This document shows, piece by piece, positions 1 through 11,283 of a stretch of DNA of 64,000 nt. The position numbers and the translations under genes are program-made. Under the pieces are notes generated by a model, which was not told the DNA's origin, ran no database searches, and saw only the letters and a list, made by a program, of their open reading frames with translations. This stretch comes from Oreohelix idahoensis (taxonomy: Eukaryota; Mollusca; Gastropoda; Stylommatophora; Oreohelicidae), in assembly GCA_024509875.1 (NCBI GenBank), contig JAMPIV010005013.1, forward strand, positions 827,501 to 891,500, given 5' to 3'. Positions within the stretch are counted from its first letter, which is position 1, and every line of letters begins with the position of its first letter.

Positions 1-1193
1 CTGAAATTTTTTTTGAAATTAGGGCCATATGGTGTTGCCGAAGCAGCTGGCAACCCTTCTTTCACTTTAGAATTGCTAACTGTAGCATGGGGATGTGCTG
101 TGGCATACTGACAACAGTATTCCTCCATATCTTTTAAGTTTTTAGGCTTACGCTCATGAAGGAATGCAAGAAAAGAATCATTAACAGATGACAAAACCTT
201 ATCTCGCAATAATAAGTCCATTAGACCTTCATATGTTTTCTCAGTCTGAGACAACTCAACCCATCGTGTAAATGTACGACGTATCTTTGTAACAAAATCA
301 GAGAAATCTACTCCATTTTCTGGCAACATTGTCCTAAAACGAAGACGATAGTCTTCTTCTTTTAGTTGGTATTTTTTTAGCAATGCTGCCCTGACAACAT
401 CATAATTAGTCCTCTCATGTTCGACTATTGTCATAATAGTAGTCACTGTGTCACCTGTAAAAAATGGCATCAGTTGTTCAACATATTTTTCCTTTTTTAT
501 GTTATGCGTATCGCACAAAAATTGGAATCTATCTAGATAATCTGCTACGTCATCCTTTAAAGGATTGAAATGAGGTAATTTAATCCTACTAACAAACTCC
601 TTTGTCGTACTCGAAGTTGTTTGCTGAGCACCCGTACTCGCCAATTTCAATTTCTCTAACTCCAAAGTTGCGAGTCTTTCATCAAGTTCCATCTTCTGTT
701 TTCTTTCCTCATGTTCCATTTTTCTAATTTCAGCCTCAGCTTGAGCTTTCCTCTCCTCTGCAGCAGCTTGAGCTTTCCTCTCCTCTGCAGCAGCTTGAGC
801 TTTCCTCTCCTCTGCAGCAGCTTGAGCTTTCCTCTCCTCTGCAGCAGCTTGAGCTTTCCTCTCCTCTGCAGCAGCTTCTTTGTCTAATCTCTTTTGTTCA
901 GCTTCCTTGTCTAATCTCTTTTGTTCAGCTTCAAATCTCCTTTCCTCCACCTGCATCTGCAATTTCTTTTGTTCAGCAGCAACATCAGCTTCTCTGTCTA
1001 GTCTTTTTTGTTCAGCAGCTGCTTCTCTTTCTAATCTTTTCTCTTCAGCCAGAGCTTTTTTTTCTTCTGCAGCAGCTCTTCTCTCTTCAGCAGCTAATGC
1101 TTTGTCATACTGAGCAACAGCCCATTGTTCTAACTGTTGACCAGTCTTATCAAGGGCTCTCCCTTGTGTAATAAAGTAGTCTAATGTAGACAT
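1..1193 (-). CDS. Partial Gag of an LTR retrotransposon (C-terminus beyond left edge)
   Basis: An uninterrupted frame starts at the ATG at 1193 (first residues MSTLDYFITQ) and stays open for 397 codons to the window edge. The first ~200 residues are a charged Ala/Glu/Lys/Arg coiled coil. A Gag capsid-like region follows, with motifs such as YLDRFQFLC, LLKKYQL, RLRFRTMLPE, RWVELSQT and LMDLLLRDKVLSSV. The same order and many of the same short motifs occur in the Gag at 27684-30326 (RLRFKSLLP, RWVELAGV, LLLRDKVLSSV), so the two belong to related Ty3/gypsy elements. The product would be a structural protein of cytoplasmic retrotransposon particles. Protease, RT and any integrase would lie left of the window. 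The start is the first ATG after in-frame stops, directly before the coiled coil. No break was seen. Confidence 0.85.
   Translation of the reverse strand, partial: MSTLDYFITQGRALDKTGQQLEQWAVAQYDKALAAEERRAAAEEKKALAEEKRLEREAAAEQKRLDREADVAAEQKKLQMQVEERRFEAEQKRLDKEAEQKRLDKEAAAEERKAQAAAEERKAQAAAEERKAQAAAEERKAQAAAEERKAQAEAEIRKMEHEERKQKMELDERLATLELEKLKLASTGAQQTTSSTTKEFVSRIKLPHFNPLKDDVADYLDRFQFLCDTHNIKKEKYVEQLMPFFTGDTVTTIMTIVEHERTNYDVVRAALLKKYQLKEEDYRLRFRTMLPENGVDFSDFVTKIRRTFTRWVELSQTEKTYEGLMDLLLRDKVLSSVNDSFLAFLHERKPKNLKDMEEYCCQYATAHPHATVSNSKVKEGLPAASATPYGPNFKKNF
738..874 (-). repeat. 27-bp intragenic tandem repeat, about 5 copies
   Basis: Five nearly perfect 27-bp units lie inside the Gag coiled coil and encode a 9-residue repeat AQAAAEERK. 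The unit length is a multiple of three, so copy number can change without shifting the frame. Confidence 0.9.
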
Positions 1194-2390
1194 CTTGTCT
1201 ACTGAGATTAGTAACTTGCAGAAGTAAATAACTTAAATTATCTCACTTTAATGGGGGACAAGTCTGAAATGCTAGACTTGTATACTCACTTCACTTTATT
1301 TCACTCTCTTAGTCTTAGACAAAGACTTTGTATGGTCCTCTTGTTTATAATGTAACCCAAAAAATCACTTGAGTACCTGTGGAAAAAAAATCCCTTATAT
1401 CCCACTCACTATGGGCACAAGTCTTTTTTATAAAGAACTTGAATATATATTTCACCTTGTCTCAATCTTTGTAGATAACAAGTCTTTTATCAAAGAACTT
1501 GTATAAATATCTTATATAATAATATTTTATTAACAAACTCTATATGAAGAGTCTACCTTATCAATAATAACAATACATGACCAAGTATATGTATGTAGAC
1601 TGTGCGTGACAGTAATGTAGTACAAAAAAAAAAAAAAACAAAGACAAAGATACAAAACAATACAAATGGCAACACTGTTTTAACCAAAAATGTGTAGAGA
1701 AATACACAAAAGAAAGGAGAGACCTACAGAATACAAACAAAACAAATCGAAAATCAAAACTGAAAAACAGACAAAATATTACAAAAACAACGTTAAGTAC
1801 AGTTACATCACAGCTAACATCAATAGCGACCAATTGTCACTAGCAAATTTTCAAATTAAGAAAATTTGCACCTACAGAACGCTTACAGTAAGCCTCGATT
1901 AAGTGGCATATTTACTGTAAGACCCACCAACCGAAAACCCGCTGAAAAATACACAAAAACAGTAGAAGTAACATAAACATATAGCAATCAATTTCAATGT
2001 GTTGCAGAACAAGTTCAGTCACAGCTGAAACTAAAATAAATTTCTTGCTCCTTGCGAACACAGAAACAAAATGTCAAACGCGCACTGAACGTCAAATCCA
2101 CTGTAGCATAAAGTGGTATTCACGAACCAAAGTTACTATGACCTTCTCGAGTTAGGACTTGCACATTGAATGTTTATAATTTCCACGTACTGTTTACAAA
2201 CACTTGACCTCGAACAATGTAGCTTGAATGCTCGGACATAGAAAAGTCTGTTGTTGACTGAAACGTGTAACAACCAGCAGTACTGTTCACAATAGGAACC
2301 CGCCTTCTATGCAGTTATGGTCCACGTAGCAAACGCCTAGATGTCAACTTCAGTACTTGTCTTGTTGTGGTTTATGTAGCATTATAATAT
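1194..2390. other. Probable 5' leader and possibly LTR of the Gag element; no gene
   Basis: No credible coding frame. AT-rich sequence with imperfect internal duplications (a CAAGTCTTTTNTNAAAGAACTTG-like unit near 1407 and 1476). By position it should be the untranslated leader of the minus-strand element. A TGTAGC start near 2103, flanked on the inner side by a TGG-starting stretch on the minus strand, could be the inner LTR end. With the second LTR outside the window this cannot be confirmed. Confidence 0.35.
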
Positions 2391-2763
2391 AAATGCCCGC
2401 ACTGTTTATCTAGGTCAACCGTTGATGACCTATTTCTGTCCTGTTGTAGCCAAAACTTGCAAGTGTAGAATTAGCGCTGTGTGTTACGGTTGTCCCGTGT
2501 GTAGCTTAGACCCACAGATCAGAAGTGTAATGTGTACTTGTCCTTCTTGTAAATTTCTGGACAAAACTGGAGACATCATATATGTAACAGCCAACCAGGA
2601 ATGTAAATTTCTGGATCCATTAATGTCAACAATAATGTCAAATGCTCGCTCTGTTCTTTTTAAACCCACAGATCTGGTCCATCAGAAATGTAAGTTTCTA
2701 GGCCACATTGGCGACAAGAAATGTATCTTAAGAGCCCACGTAACTGGTCCACCAGAAATGTAA
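2391..2763. repeat. Degenerate short repeats (TGTAAATTTCTGG-like)
   Basis: The motif TGTAAATTTCTGG or a close variant recurs at about 2547, 2602 and 2688, with TGTAGC and CCACAGATC words between. It looks like an old, diverged tandem array. The open frames here are by-products of the repeat and match no protein I know. Confidence 0.4.
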
Positions 2764-5047
2764 CTGTCTTTTTTCTCTTGTTGAGGTGATCACTGGCCCA
2801 AGACAGTATACTTGTTGTTAGATGTGTAGTGCGAGCGTATGATGAACTGAGTGTGGGTGCGAATGAAGGCGCGAATGTGTTTAGGCTCGTATATATGAAG
2901 ACCCTGCAACCCATACTCTCACATGCAGTAGTCAAGGATGCTTGGACACTGCAGGCATGTTTCAAAACATTTATTGACGAGAACACACATAGTATCAACA
3001 GGAACAGTCAGTGTAACAAGGTCATGCTGGCCGGAAATCGATAGGTATACATTTGGCATTCAAAAAGGTAAACATCGGAATAGACGTGCATGGTCAATAG
3101 CAAAGTTCTTCAATAATGACAGTTCGTAGCGTCGCCCTTGGCATCTCTGACTAAACGCGTCAGATGCCTTAGTCAATTTGACACATAGTTGCAACTTGGC
3201 ATTCCCCGCCAATTGCACATTATCAGGCTGTAGTATAATAGCCGAAAGCACAGGCCTCGTGCTGACGTCGGCTGTGTACTTCTGTTAAATAGGTTATCAT
3301 CAACCCTGCAGTAATGCTTATTGTAGACATAAATCCCGCCAATCTGCGGTTCCCACAATATATCTTCGTCACTGAATTTCTGGACAATATAAAGACTAAC
3401 AGTCTTGGATGGCTACCTCGAGCACAAAATATAAGTTCTGTAATATATAGGATCGGTGAGCTGCAGTTCACACTAGGTAATCCTTTTACATGTTCTGCCA
3501 CCGAAAAGCGTAATAATGCATAAAGGTCGGTATTACCTGGAAAATGAATCCTCAGAACATAACAAGGAATCCTGTCGTCATCCCGACGCACAGAGATTCA
3601 CTGGGGAAAACTGCCATAGCAGTTACTTCGAAGATTCTCCCCGAAAAACAATGGACTCTTGGTCCCTTCAGAAAAACAGGACCTTCCCGGCTTGCCGGAA
3701 GTATATCTCTCTCCCGCTTAAAAAACCTTCCCATAGGCCTACGCCCGAACTGTCAACCTTTTGACCCTAAAGGTCAAAACACAATGAATGAATAAACAAG
3801 GGAAGACAACCCCTAATCAACCTGACATCGCAGGTAAAGACACAATTATACTTATGATAAAACATAGGCAAATAACTTGACAGATGACTCCGTCGAAAAT
3901 GACAGCAACACAGAGGTAACCACAGACTCCGAATGGAGCAGGGAATGAGTGATGATTACATCAGCATGTTCATAGTTTACATTATCATTTTGTGAGTTAT
4001 ATGTAAACTTAACCATTTTCATTCAGGCACAAGCCATTGCACTCGCCGCTGTCCAGTCACAATTTTTTCATTAATTAAACAAAAAATAATGGTGATTTCT
4101 CATCATTTTCCCTGAGTTATGATGAATACTCAGGGAGGATAAAATTTCTGAGAGACAAAAACTGGTGGACGAAAAGCGGGAAAGGCGCCTAATTAATATC
4201 AGAAAAACAAAGACTCAGCAGAGGCGTTTGTTCTTTTTATTTCTTCTAAAGTTTGTGGTACGAGTCTGCAAGACCATTTGTGATGCGAGGCTACAAAACT
4301 ATTTCTGGTAAGATTCTAAGAATCTTCGATTCAGATGCTTGTTGTTGAAACTAGACGGCTACGTTCGACGGGCTTGTGGAGATATTAGAACTGAAACCCA
4401 CTGCACCATCGCTCGGGACGTGCCCTCGTCACATAAAACGGATTGAAGAAACAGCAACAGCCGCATTCAGAGATCTGGCAAGTCATACTTGTAGAAGGCC
4501 AGCATTCTATGAACTTAGTAAAAGTTGGTTTTTTGCAAACATAATCAATTTCCATCTTAACCTCAATGAGGACACAATTTTTCAAATCACATCTAACTCC
4601 CATATTCATTTTACTTTTGTTAAATAATTAATCATTAAATTTGTTACATGCTATTTTACAAAGCCCTAGTTGATTCGGTTTTTGCAAAGAGAAGTGCTCA
4701 CGCATTAATCAGTATCTTTAATATATATCTACATGGAGCTAATAAGAAGAATTTTACTGTTAATTCAGTTGGGGCCTTGAACGAGCTAAACCATCCATTA
4801 TATCTCTTCACAAAACGCGGTGGGCAGATACTATATTAACTTTGGTAAGATACATTCATCATTGTTCTTGACTTTTGCATATCTTATGCACACTCTCTCA
4901 AGGTAGAAGCATCTTCATCCTTCTATTTACATCTCTGCCAAAAGTAATCTTGTGCGAAGGTAGATACCTTTGAAGACGCACATTAAATACTCTAGGTTTT
5001 GGCCATTGTTGGACCATCACTGTAGAGCAAGGGAAGGCAACCCATGA
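2764..5047. other. No recognisable gene or element
   Basis: I find no known protein motif, terminal repeats or tRNA-like signals. Short open frames on both strands around 3223-3795 and 4376-4627 have no recognisable domain. 4900-5047 leads into the array that follows. Confidence 0.5.
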
Positions 5048-5292
5048 CAAGCCTTCATCAGACAAGCAAAGGGATCTATAGCCTTCATCAGACAATCAAA
5101 AGGATCTATAACAACTTTCGTCCGACAATCAAAGTGGCCTATGACCTTCATCCGACAATCAAAAGGGTCTATAGTCTTCATCTGACAATCAAAGAGGTCC
5201 ATAGCCTTCGTCGGAAAATCAAAGGGGTTTATAGCCTTATCCGATAATCAAAGGAGTAAATAGTCCATAGTGCCATCGAAAAGTCAAAGGGG
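5048..5292. repeat. ~30-bp minisatellite, about 8 imperfect copies
   Basis: Units of the form CTTCATCNGACAATCAAAG followed by GGTCTATAG recur every ~30 bp, with substitutions and small indels. Because the unit is close to a multiple of three, both strands show short repetitive open frames, which are not genes. Confidence 0.85.
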
Positions 5293-5496
5293 CCCATGAC
5301 ACAAAAAAAGTTTTAAAAAGCCTGTTCTAAATGAAGACACATTTGGAGATTTCAGGTTGAAATTAAATCTGATTTATGTAAAACGTTTCGTATCTGCAGA
5401 CATGAATATCCCTGCTTCCTCATGAAGTGTCGCTACAACTTGGAGCCGTACTTCCTATAGGCTGACTAAATAAAATGTTTCACATGTTTATCATCA

Positions 5497-5632
5497 TCAT
5501 CATCATTTTCTCGTTATGTAGCAAGGAGCCACTACTACAGATGTCCTCTTACAGGAAGCCAGCACCAAACATTTACATGCTCTTGCAGCGGTGCCTTATG
5601 TAGCTATTTGTTTTACATGATGACACTGATTT
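5497..5632 (-). repeat. 3' end of a (GAT)n-tailed LINE family
   Basis: Read on the minus strand this matches the end of the copy at 45058-45298: GGTGCTGGCTT, then a GTGGCTCC word, then a tail of ATG/GAT triplets. Only the last ~130 bp are present, as expected of a 5'-truncated insertion. Confidence 0.6.
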
Positions 5633-5751
5633 TCAAACACAGAAATTCATTATCAATGAAGCAGTAGTTCAGGAAAAGCATAAACGAGCACATAATTTAT
5701 TCTTTTATATTTCGAAGTAGAACACAGGAAGAAAAGAAAAGTATATTGGCA

Positions 5752-5831
5752 GAATATCAACAAAGTTGCAACACTGCAACTATTGGCAGAAAGATGAGAG
5801 TGAGAATATCAACAAAGTGGCGACACTGCAA
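5752..5831. repeat. Short direct duplication
   Basis: A ~30-bp stretch beginning GAATATCAACAAAGT occurs at 5752 and again at 5802 with two mismatches. Confidence 0.75.
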
Positions 5832-5904
5832 TGTTCAAGAAACAGATTCCCAAAAGAGGGATAATCGATAACCCTCAGATATGAGAAGTCACCTGTAGAT
5901 TTTT

Positions 5905-5992
5905 ACTTCACACCTAAAGGTCTTTTATATTTGGACATACGCCCTAATATAACCGACTAGGTTGAACGGGTCGCGCCTCGCCAAAACGCGGC
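5905..5992 (-). repeat. Dispersed ~85-bp segment, inverted copy of 22955-23040
   Basis: Read on the minus strand it contains TTTTGCC, a GGCGAGGC word, CGGTTATATTAGGGCG and AAATATAAAAGACCT in the same order as the plus-strand copy near 22955. No coding potential. It may be the edge of an unidentified mobile element. Confidence 0.75.
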
Positions 5993-6514
5993 AAAATTTT
6001 ATTAAACAAACGTAAATCTCGTGTATGCAGAATAACAAGTTAATACCAAAAACATAACGTAAATAAATTAGCACTAGTGTTTAGAAATATACACATATGT
6101 GTCTCTAGTGGTACTTGAATCTTACAAAGAATTATAGTGACAAACAATCGACATGACACGTTGAAATAGTGGTAACGTGTGTACCACACTTTGATATGAA
6201 GAAAGAATGAAAACAATACTAACGCATACCACTGACCAAAACATAATAAATGGTAAGAATAACTCTACCTTGCTGGAAGATAAGAAGCGTTCACTCATGC
6301 ATTCATTCATAACCTGTCAGCTCCCCGTCAAGTACAGACGTCCAATAAGTACACTCCAAGCTGTCGGGTCCAGTGCCATCCCTTCAATGTCTTCCATATC
6401 TTTTTTATCCTTCTATAACTATATCTAATTTCCTTCTCCGCGTGTTTTCTGTCTCCCCTTATTTCTCTCAACATGGGGATTCCACAACAAGCACTGCACT
6501 GTAATTCTATCAGC
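5993..6514. other. No recognisable feature
   Basis: Ordinary AT-rich DNA up to the LINE tail. Short open frames lack any domain. Confidence 0.5.
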
Positions 6515-6570
6515 TGCGTTTCTCAATTTTTCTTCTTTCTTTGATCCTTAGCCGCCGACCGTCAAAGCAG

Positions 6571-8062
6571 TTAGTGGCCATCACGTCTACTGGCGTCTTG
6601 TAGGGCAACAACAAATTGATTCCACTTTGCTCGGTCGGCGGCCATCTTTTGTACATTACCCCAACTCTTGTTCATTCTTTGCATCTCAGTCTCCACAGTC
6701 CTCCAAGTTGTTTTTAGTCGGCCTCTCTTTCGTTTTACTTCAGGGGTCCATAGCATAGCTGTTCTTGTGCTGGCATCGGGGTCTCTTCTGAGGACATGGC
6801 CAACCCAGCTCCAGCGTCTGCCAGCTATGATGGTGTGCATGTCCTCTTGCTTGCTCCGAGTAAGCAGATCTTGGTTGGTGATGGTATTCGGCCAAAAGAT
6901 TCGGTGAATTTTTCTTAGGCATGTTGTGTGAAAAAAGGACAATTTCGACATTTCCTTCTCTGTAACTCTCCAGCTTTCCGCACCATAGAGAAGCACAGAA
7001 AGCACACAGCTCTGATATAATCTTAATTTTGTGCTTGTGCTGTATTGAGATGAATTCCAGATGTTGTTTAGGATAAAAAAGACTGTTCTTGCTTTGTTCA
7101 TTCTGTTGTTGATGTCTATGCTTGCCCCACCGTCTGGTGTTACTATGCATTCTAGGTATGTGAAGGTGTCTGTCTGTACCAGTTGCTGATTCCTTACTGA
7201 TATGGGCTCAGGGTTGCTCACATTGAGCGTCATGACCTCTGACTTCTTTAAATTGATGTTAAAGCCCACCTGCTGGCTATACTTATTAAGTCTATCAGTT
7301 TTTTCCTGGATGTGTTGATGTGAATGTGTTAGCAGTGCAATGTCATCTGCATATTCCAGATCTTCCAATGTAGAAAATGTAGTCCATCTTATTCCTCTTG
7401 GACTGCCCTCTGTTGTCTGGCGCATCACCCAGTCTATGACTGTTAAAAATAGAGTGGTTGATAAGTGGCATCCCTGTCGCACTCCTGTCTTCACCTCAAA
7501 GGTTAGGTTGCTCTGCCCAACACTACACGTAAAGTTGGCATAGAGGCTTTTTATGATTGACACTATGCAGCTTGGAATTCCATAAGCCCTCAGTATTTTC
7601 CATAAACTGTCCCTATGTATACTGTCAAAAGCCTTTTCAAAATCAACGAAATTAATGTACAGCTGTTTTTGCCATTCTGAGCACTGCTCTATAATGTTCC
7701 TGAGGGTAAATATATGATCTACACATCTTCTGTTCTTTCTAAATCCTGCTTGTTCTTTCCTCAGTTTGTGGTCTACTGGTTTTGAAATTCTCTGTATAAT
7801 TATCCTGCCTAGTATTTTGCTGGGAACTGAGAGAAGAGTGATTCCTCTCCAATTATTGCAGTCTGCAAGATCTCCCTTTTTGGGCAATTTGACAATTATT
7901 CCTTTGTTCCATTGTTGGTGTTGTCCCTGTTTTCCAGACTTGTGCAAATAGCGGTTCTAATAGTTCTGCTGCTAGCTCAGGGTCTGTCTTAAATAACTCT
8001 GCATTTAAGTTATCATGGCCAGGAGCTTTTCGATTCTTTAACCCTTTGATTGCTGTGATGAT
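6571..8062 (-). pseudogene. LINE 1 reverse transcriptase, frameshifted
   Basis: RNA-templated DNA synthesis for target-primed integration. Visible RT blocks, in order: LKNRKAPGHDNLNAELFK (around 8030-7985), then after a frame change near 7945 LPKKGDLADCNNWRG, AGFRKNRRCVDHIFTLR, NFVDFEKAFDSI, GVRQGC, the catalytic YADDIALL (about 7335-7356), and a C-terminal region with GRRWSWVGHVLRRDP and KRKRGRLKTTWR. The open part is 458 codons (7947-6571). Upstream blocks are in another frame, so this copy cannot make the full protein. GVRQGC is followed by HLSTTLF where PLSTTLF occurs in copy 2. Confidence 0.85.
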
Positions 8063-8970
8063 TTATTCTTTTTGTGGAATGTCTGTGTTAACATCTAGAT
8101 CGTTTTCAGCCTCAGGAACATTCAATTGTGTCTCTGGTGTTTCCTTGTTCAGAGTTTCTCTGAAATGCTCTGCCCATCTTGTTTCCTGTCCCTCTGCTGT
8201 CGTGATGAGATTTCCTTGCTTATCTCTTACTAATGTAATATTGTTTGCACCTCGTTTTCCACTGATGAATGTAGTTATTTTGTATACTGTGCTTTGTTCA
8301 TTTCTGAGTGCTGCCTCTTCTGCCTGTCTTGCAAGATCGTCTAGGAAATTCCTTTTGTTGGCTCGGGATTGGCGTTTAACTTCCTTGTCCAGCTGACTAT
8401 ACTGTTCGCTATATAGTTGCTTTAACCTGGGGGACTTCGCTTCTGTTTTCTTTCTTTTCATTTCCTTTCTCATCGTTATGGTTTTTAATGTTTCTGGTGT
8501 TATCCAGTCTTGCTTCTTCCATTCCTAGAATCCCAAGCATGATTTGCTGCTTTCCTTATATATTGTTGAAATGGTGTTGAATTTCTGGTCTATATCATCA
8601 GTCAATGTCTTTTCCTGACTTTTGGTAAATTGATATCGTTTCTTTGTCAGCCGCAAAAGCTTTTCTGGTAAGGGGGTCCTTCAATTTGCTGATGTCAAAC
8701 CTTTTCAGTGTAGTTACAATTGGTCCAGCCCTTCTTAGTTTCACTTTCAGTTTTGCTACTACTAAATGGTGATCACTTTCCACATATGCACCTCTTCTTA
8801 CCTTCACATCTTGTAATGCATGTCTCCATCTACCGTTAATCATGATGTGGTCTATCTGGTTTCTGTCCCGATCTTTTGGTGATTAAAATGTTAATTTGTT
8901 AATTTCTTTATGTGGGAAAAGTGTTCCTCCAATGACCAGGTTGTTAATGCTACAGAAACTTATTTCTCAA
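8063..8970 (-). pseudogene. LINE 1 endonuclease C-terminus and linker, broken
   Basis: Minus-strand frames carry INNLVIGGTLFPHKEINKLTF, then an in-frame stop (about 8882), then DRNQIDHIMINGRWRHALQDV and the endonuclease hallmark SDHHLV (about 8780). A lysine/arginine-rich linker (8473-8063) leads into the RT. The SDHHLV histidine belongs to the active site of APE-like nucleases that nick target DNA. The stop and frame changes show the copy is dead. Confidence 0.8.
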
Positions 8971-9200
8971 TGGGTGTCATATTATGTGCCAGAACCTTGT
9001 TGTAGCGTGAGATTTTTATTGGCTCTAGGATCAGTATAGTACTGACAATACAGAAATAGAATTTCTGCAGGAAAATGGTGAAGTCCCAGTGTATGGGAGA
9101 ACTACTGGTATCACAAATTAGTTACGGCTGTGAATGATCTGATCTCGAAAAATTAGTAGAGTGGAGACAGTAATAAAATGTCACCCCGCTGTGTAACTAA

Positions 9201-9426
9201 CTTAGTATACGAGCGGCCTCTTAGAGAGGCCGATGATCGATCCCCGTCAATAGCGAAAATTTATAGGTGAATGTATGTTTAAAACCACTGAACAATTTAG
9301 TTATGTGCATGATATAGGGGTTTCATTTCTTCACATTTTGATATATAACACTTATGTTATCTTTATAAATAAATTGTTTATTGCAAAATCTGTAAAGGTA
9401 GTCATGAAATTAGCTCGTATACTAAG
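9201..9426. mobile_element. 226-bp MITE
   Basis: Absent from the other LTR at the matching position (around 15742). It has perfect 14-bp terminal inverted repeats, CTTAGTATACGAGC and GCTCGTATACTAAG, and just inside the left end a near-perfect hairpin, GGCCTCT TAG AGAGGCC. It encodes nothing. The target duplication is unclear, because the empty site reads CTGTGATA where the filled site has only AG beside the element. Superfamily not assigned. Confidence 0.85.
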
Positions 9427-9590
9427 AGTTAAAACAAGGAAACAGATTTCACTTAACAATTATATAATTGACAAATCGTTCAAATACAATTTCTTTATTT
9501 ATTAATTATATACACTATCTACTCTTGTGCTGAAAGGTGGATGTTGGAAGATGGAATGTAATGGATTTGTAAGTTTACATATGATTTACA

Positions 9591-9750
<160 letters not shown>

Positions 9751-10586
9751 GAGTCTTTCAATTATAGGAACAAAAATTATATCAGCTGTGCTGTTAATCA
9801 ATTATAGTAAATGTATCAGCTGTGCTGTTAATCTTGTCTCTCACTACGCTAAATCACTTTTTCTTCATTGACAGTTAATTGCTCACAATTGCTGACGGAA
9901 ATGGTACTAATGTGTACTCATCTCTTAGAACAGTTCTGTCCTTCCTAATTTGTTGCACACCACACCCGCTGATGATCGTTCCTTTAGCCAACCCAAGACT
10001 GAGGGGGACTAAGGATGTAGCTCCAGTACAATCACTGTGCTCCTGCAAAGTTCCAGGCAGCTGGATTGACTCGAACATACGACCTCCGGTTGGATGACAC
10101 GAATAAATCCTCTAAGATTAATACAAGCCAGATTTGGACTCGACGTTAGTGAAGCAAGAGTGCCCGGTCAAGCAGGTAAGCAATAAATCAATGTTGACAG
10201 CTTTCTCTTTCCCCAGTCGGTCGTGCTGGCCTTCATGTTTGTGTGTGTTTTTTTAAATAAAATGCGCCCGTTTATATAGGTAGACGCAAGGAATCTGCCA
10301 GTGCGTAAGGAACTCTTTTGATTGGTTCTCGGCGGTTTCGTACATTCCGTGACCGAGTCCCGACATACAGGGCTTATGCCTAATTTTATTCTGTCTGCCG
10401 CCATCTTGGGGGAACAAGATGGCGTATACTTCGTGTAATTTAATCTATCTCAGTCTGTTGAACGTGGATTGGCTGTGCATATGTATTAACAAAGAAGTGG
10501 GTTTACACACACGTTTCACAACATAGCCCCATCCTTTCCTAGCTGTGACCTGTCATAGCTGACGTGTAAACACCTGCTGTAGTTAA

Positions 10587-11008
10587 TCATTTCTCGTCTG
10601 TACTTCCAGAGTAACAGGGTGTCGACTTTAAAAAATCAGCTCCTACATTGTCTCTTACCGGAATGTAATTCACGGTAAAGGAATAAGGCGCCAGAAGCAG
10701 ACTCCACCTTAACAATCTCGAATTTAACTTTCTAGATGCAGCCAAGAATGTTAAAGGCTCATGATCACTTTGGACAATGAAGTGTGTCCCATACAGGTAT
10801 GGTGAAAATTTGTCGATGGACCAAATTAGAGCCAAACATTCTTTCTCTAATGTCGAGTAATTCAACTCAGCTGCATGCAGCTTCCTACTGGCGTAGGCGA
10901 CTGTAAAAGTTCCTCCGGCTGGGTTTTTGATTGCTGTAAGAGAGTTGCACCAATACCTATGCTGCTAGCGTCCGTCCTTAATACAAATTCGTGTGTGATA
11001 TCTGGCAG
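10587..11008 (-). pseudogene. RNase H domain of the 9.0-kb element, interrupted
   Basis: Degrades the RNA strand during reverse transcription. The frame 10865-10587 shows YSTLEKECLALIWSI, QSDHEPLTFLAA and NVGADFL, corresponding to the second and third acidic sites and the C-terminal block of the intact copy at 54 kb. The first block lies upstream and is cut by the LINE fragment at 11009-11283. NVGADFLK replaces the usual NVGADFLSR. Confidence 0.85.
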
Positions 11009-11283
11009 ACCCAAATAGAACAGTCCCAACTAAGATCGTTTGGCCATGTCTGCAGAATGGGAGAAGATCGGCTACCACGACAGGCATGGGAAACAAAGAG
11101 CCAGGGATCCTGACCTCCAGGACGACCCAGAGTCCGCTGGGAGGACAACATTAGACAATCTTTGAAGGACCGAGGACTAGAATGGAACCATGCCAGGAAG
11201 AAGACAGTTGATAGAATAGTCTGGCGCTCTCTCTTCCAAACCTCTACACCTCACGGTAGAAGTGGAACGACTAAGTAAGTAAG
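11009..11283 (+). mobile_element. 275-bp LINE 3'-end fragment with (TAAG)n tail
   Basis: Plus-strand insertion in the RT-RNase H junction of the Gmr1-type element. It has a typical 15-bp target duplication with two mismatches (TGTGATATCTGGCAG at 10994-11008, TGTGATATCGGGTAG at 11284-11298) and a TAAG-repeat tail. Translation gives the end of a LINE RT protein (FGHVCRMGEDRLPRQAWE, then GRPRVRWEDNIRQSLKDRG). A second copy at 43294-43572 starts at the same internal point. Confidence 0.88.

Larger units (their letters stand above)
6515..8995 (-). mobile_element. LINE copy 1 (APE endonuclease plus RT), split by an LTR element
   Basis: Minus-strand non-LTR retrotransposon with, in order, the C-terminal part of an APE-type endonuclease, a linker, RT and a C-terminal domain. 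It ends at 6515-6545 in an A/G-rich tail (GGATCAAAGAAAGAAG on the minus strand). The RT matches the second copy at 47595-48898 closely. The 5' side stops at 9000, where the Ty3/gypsy element begins, and weak endonuclease-like sequence resumes at 16781, so the LTR element probably inserted into it. Proteins of this kind are often listed in databases as craniofacial development protein 2-like. I do not assign a clade. Confidence 0.85.

Noticed and set aside
880..1113. Plus-strand Ser/Leu/Cys-rich frame
   Set aside because: Antisense of the Gag coiled coil.
2422..2763. 113-codon cysteine-rich frame resembling a small secreted protein
   Set aside because: The cysteines come from a repeated TGTAAATTTCTGG-like DNA word; no signal peptide.
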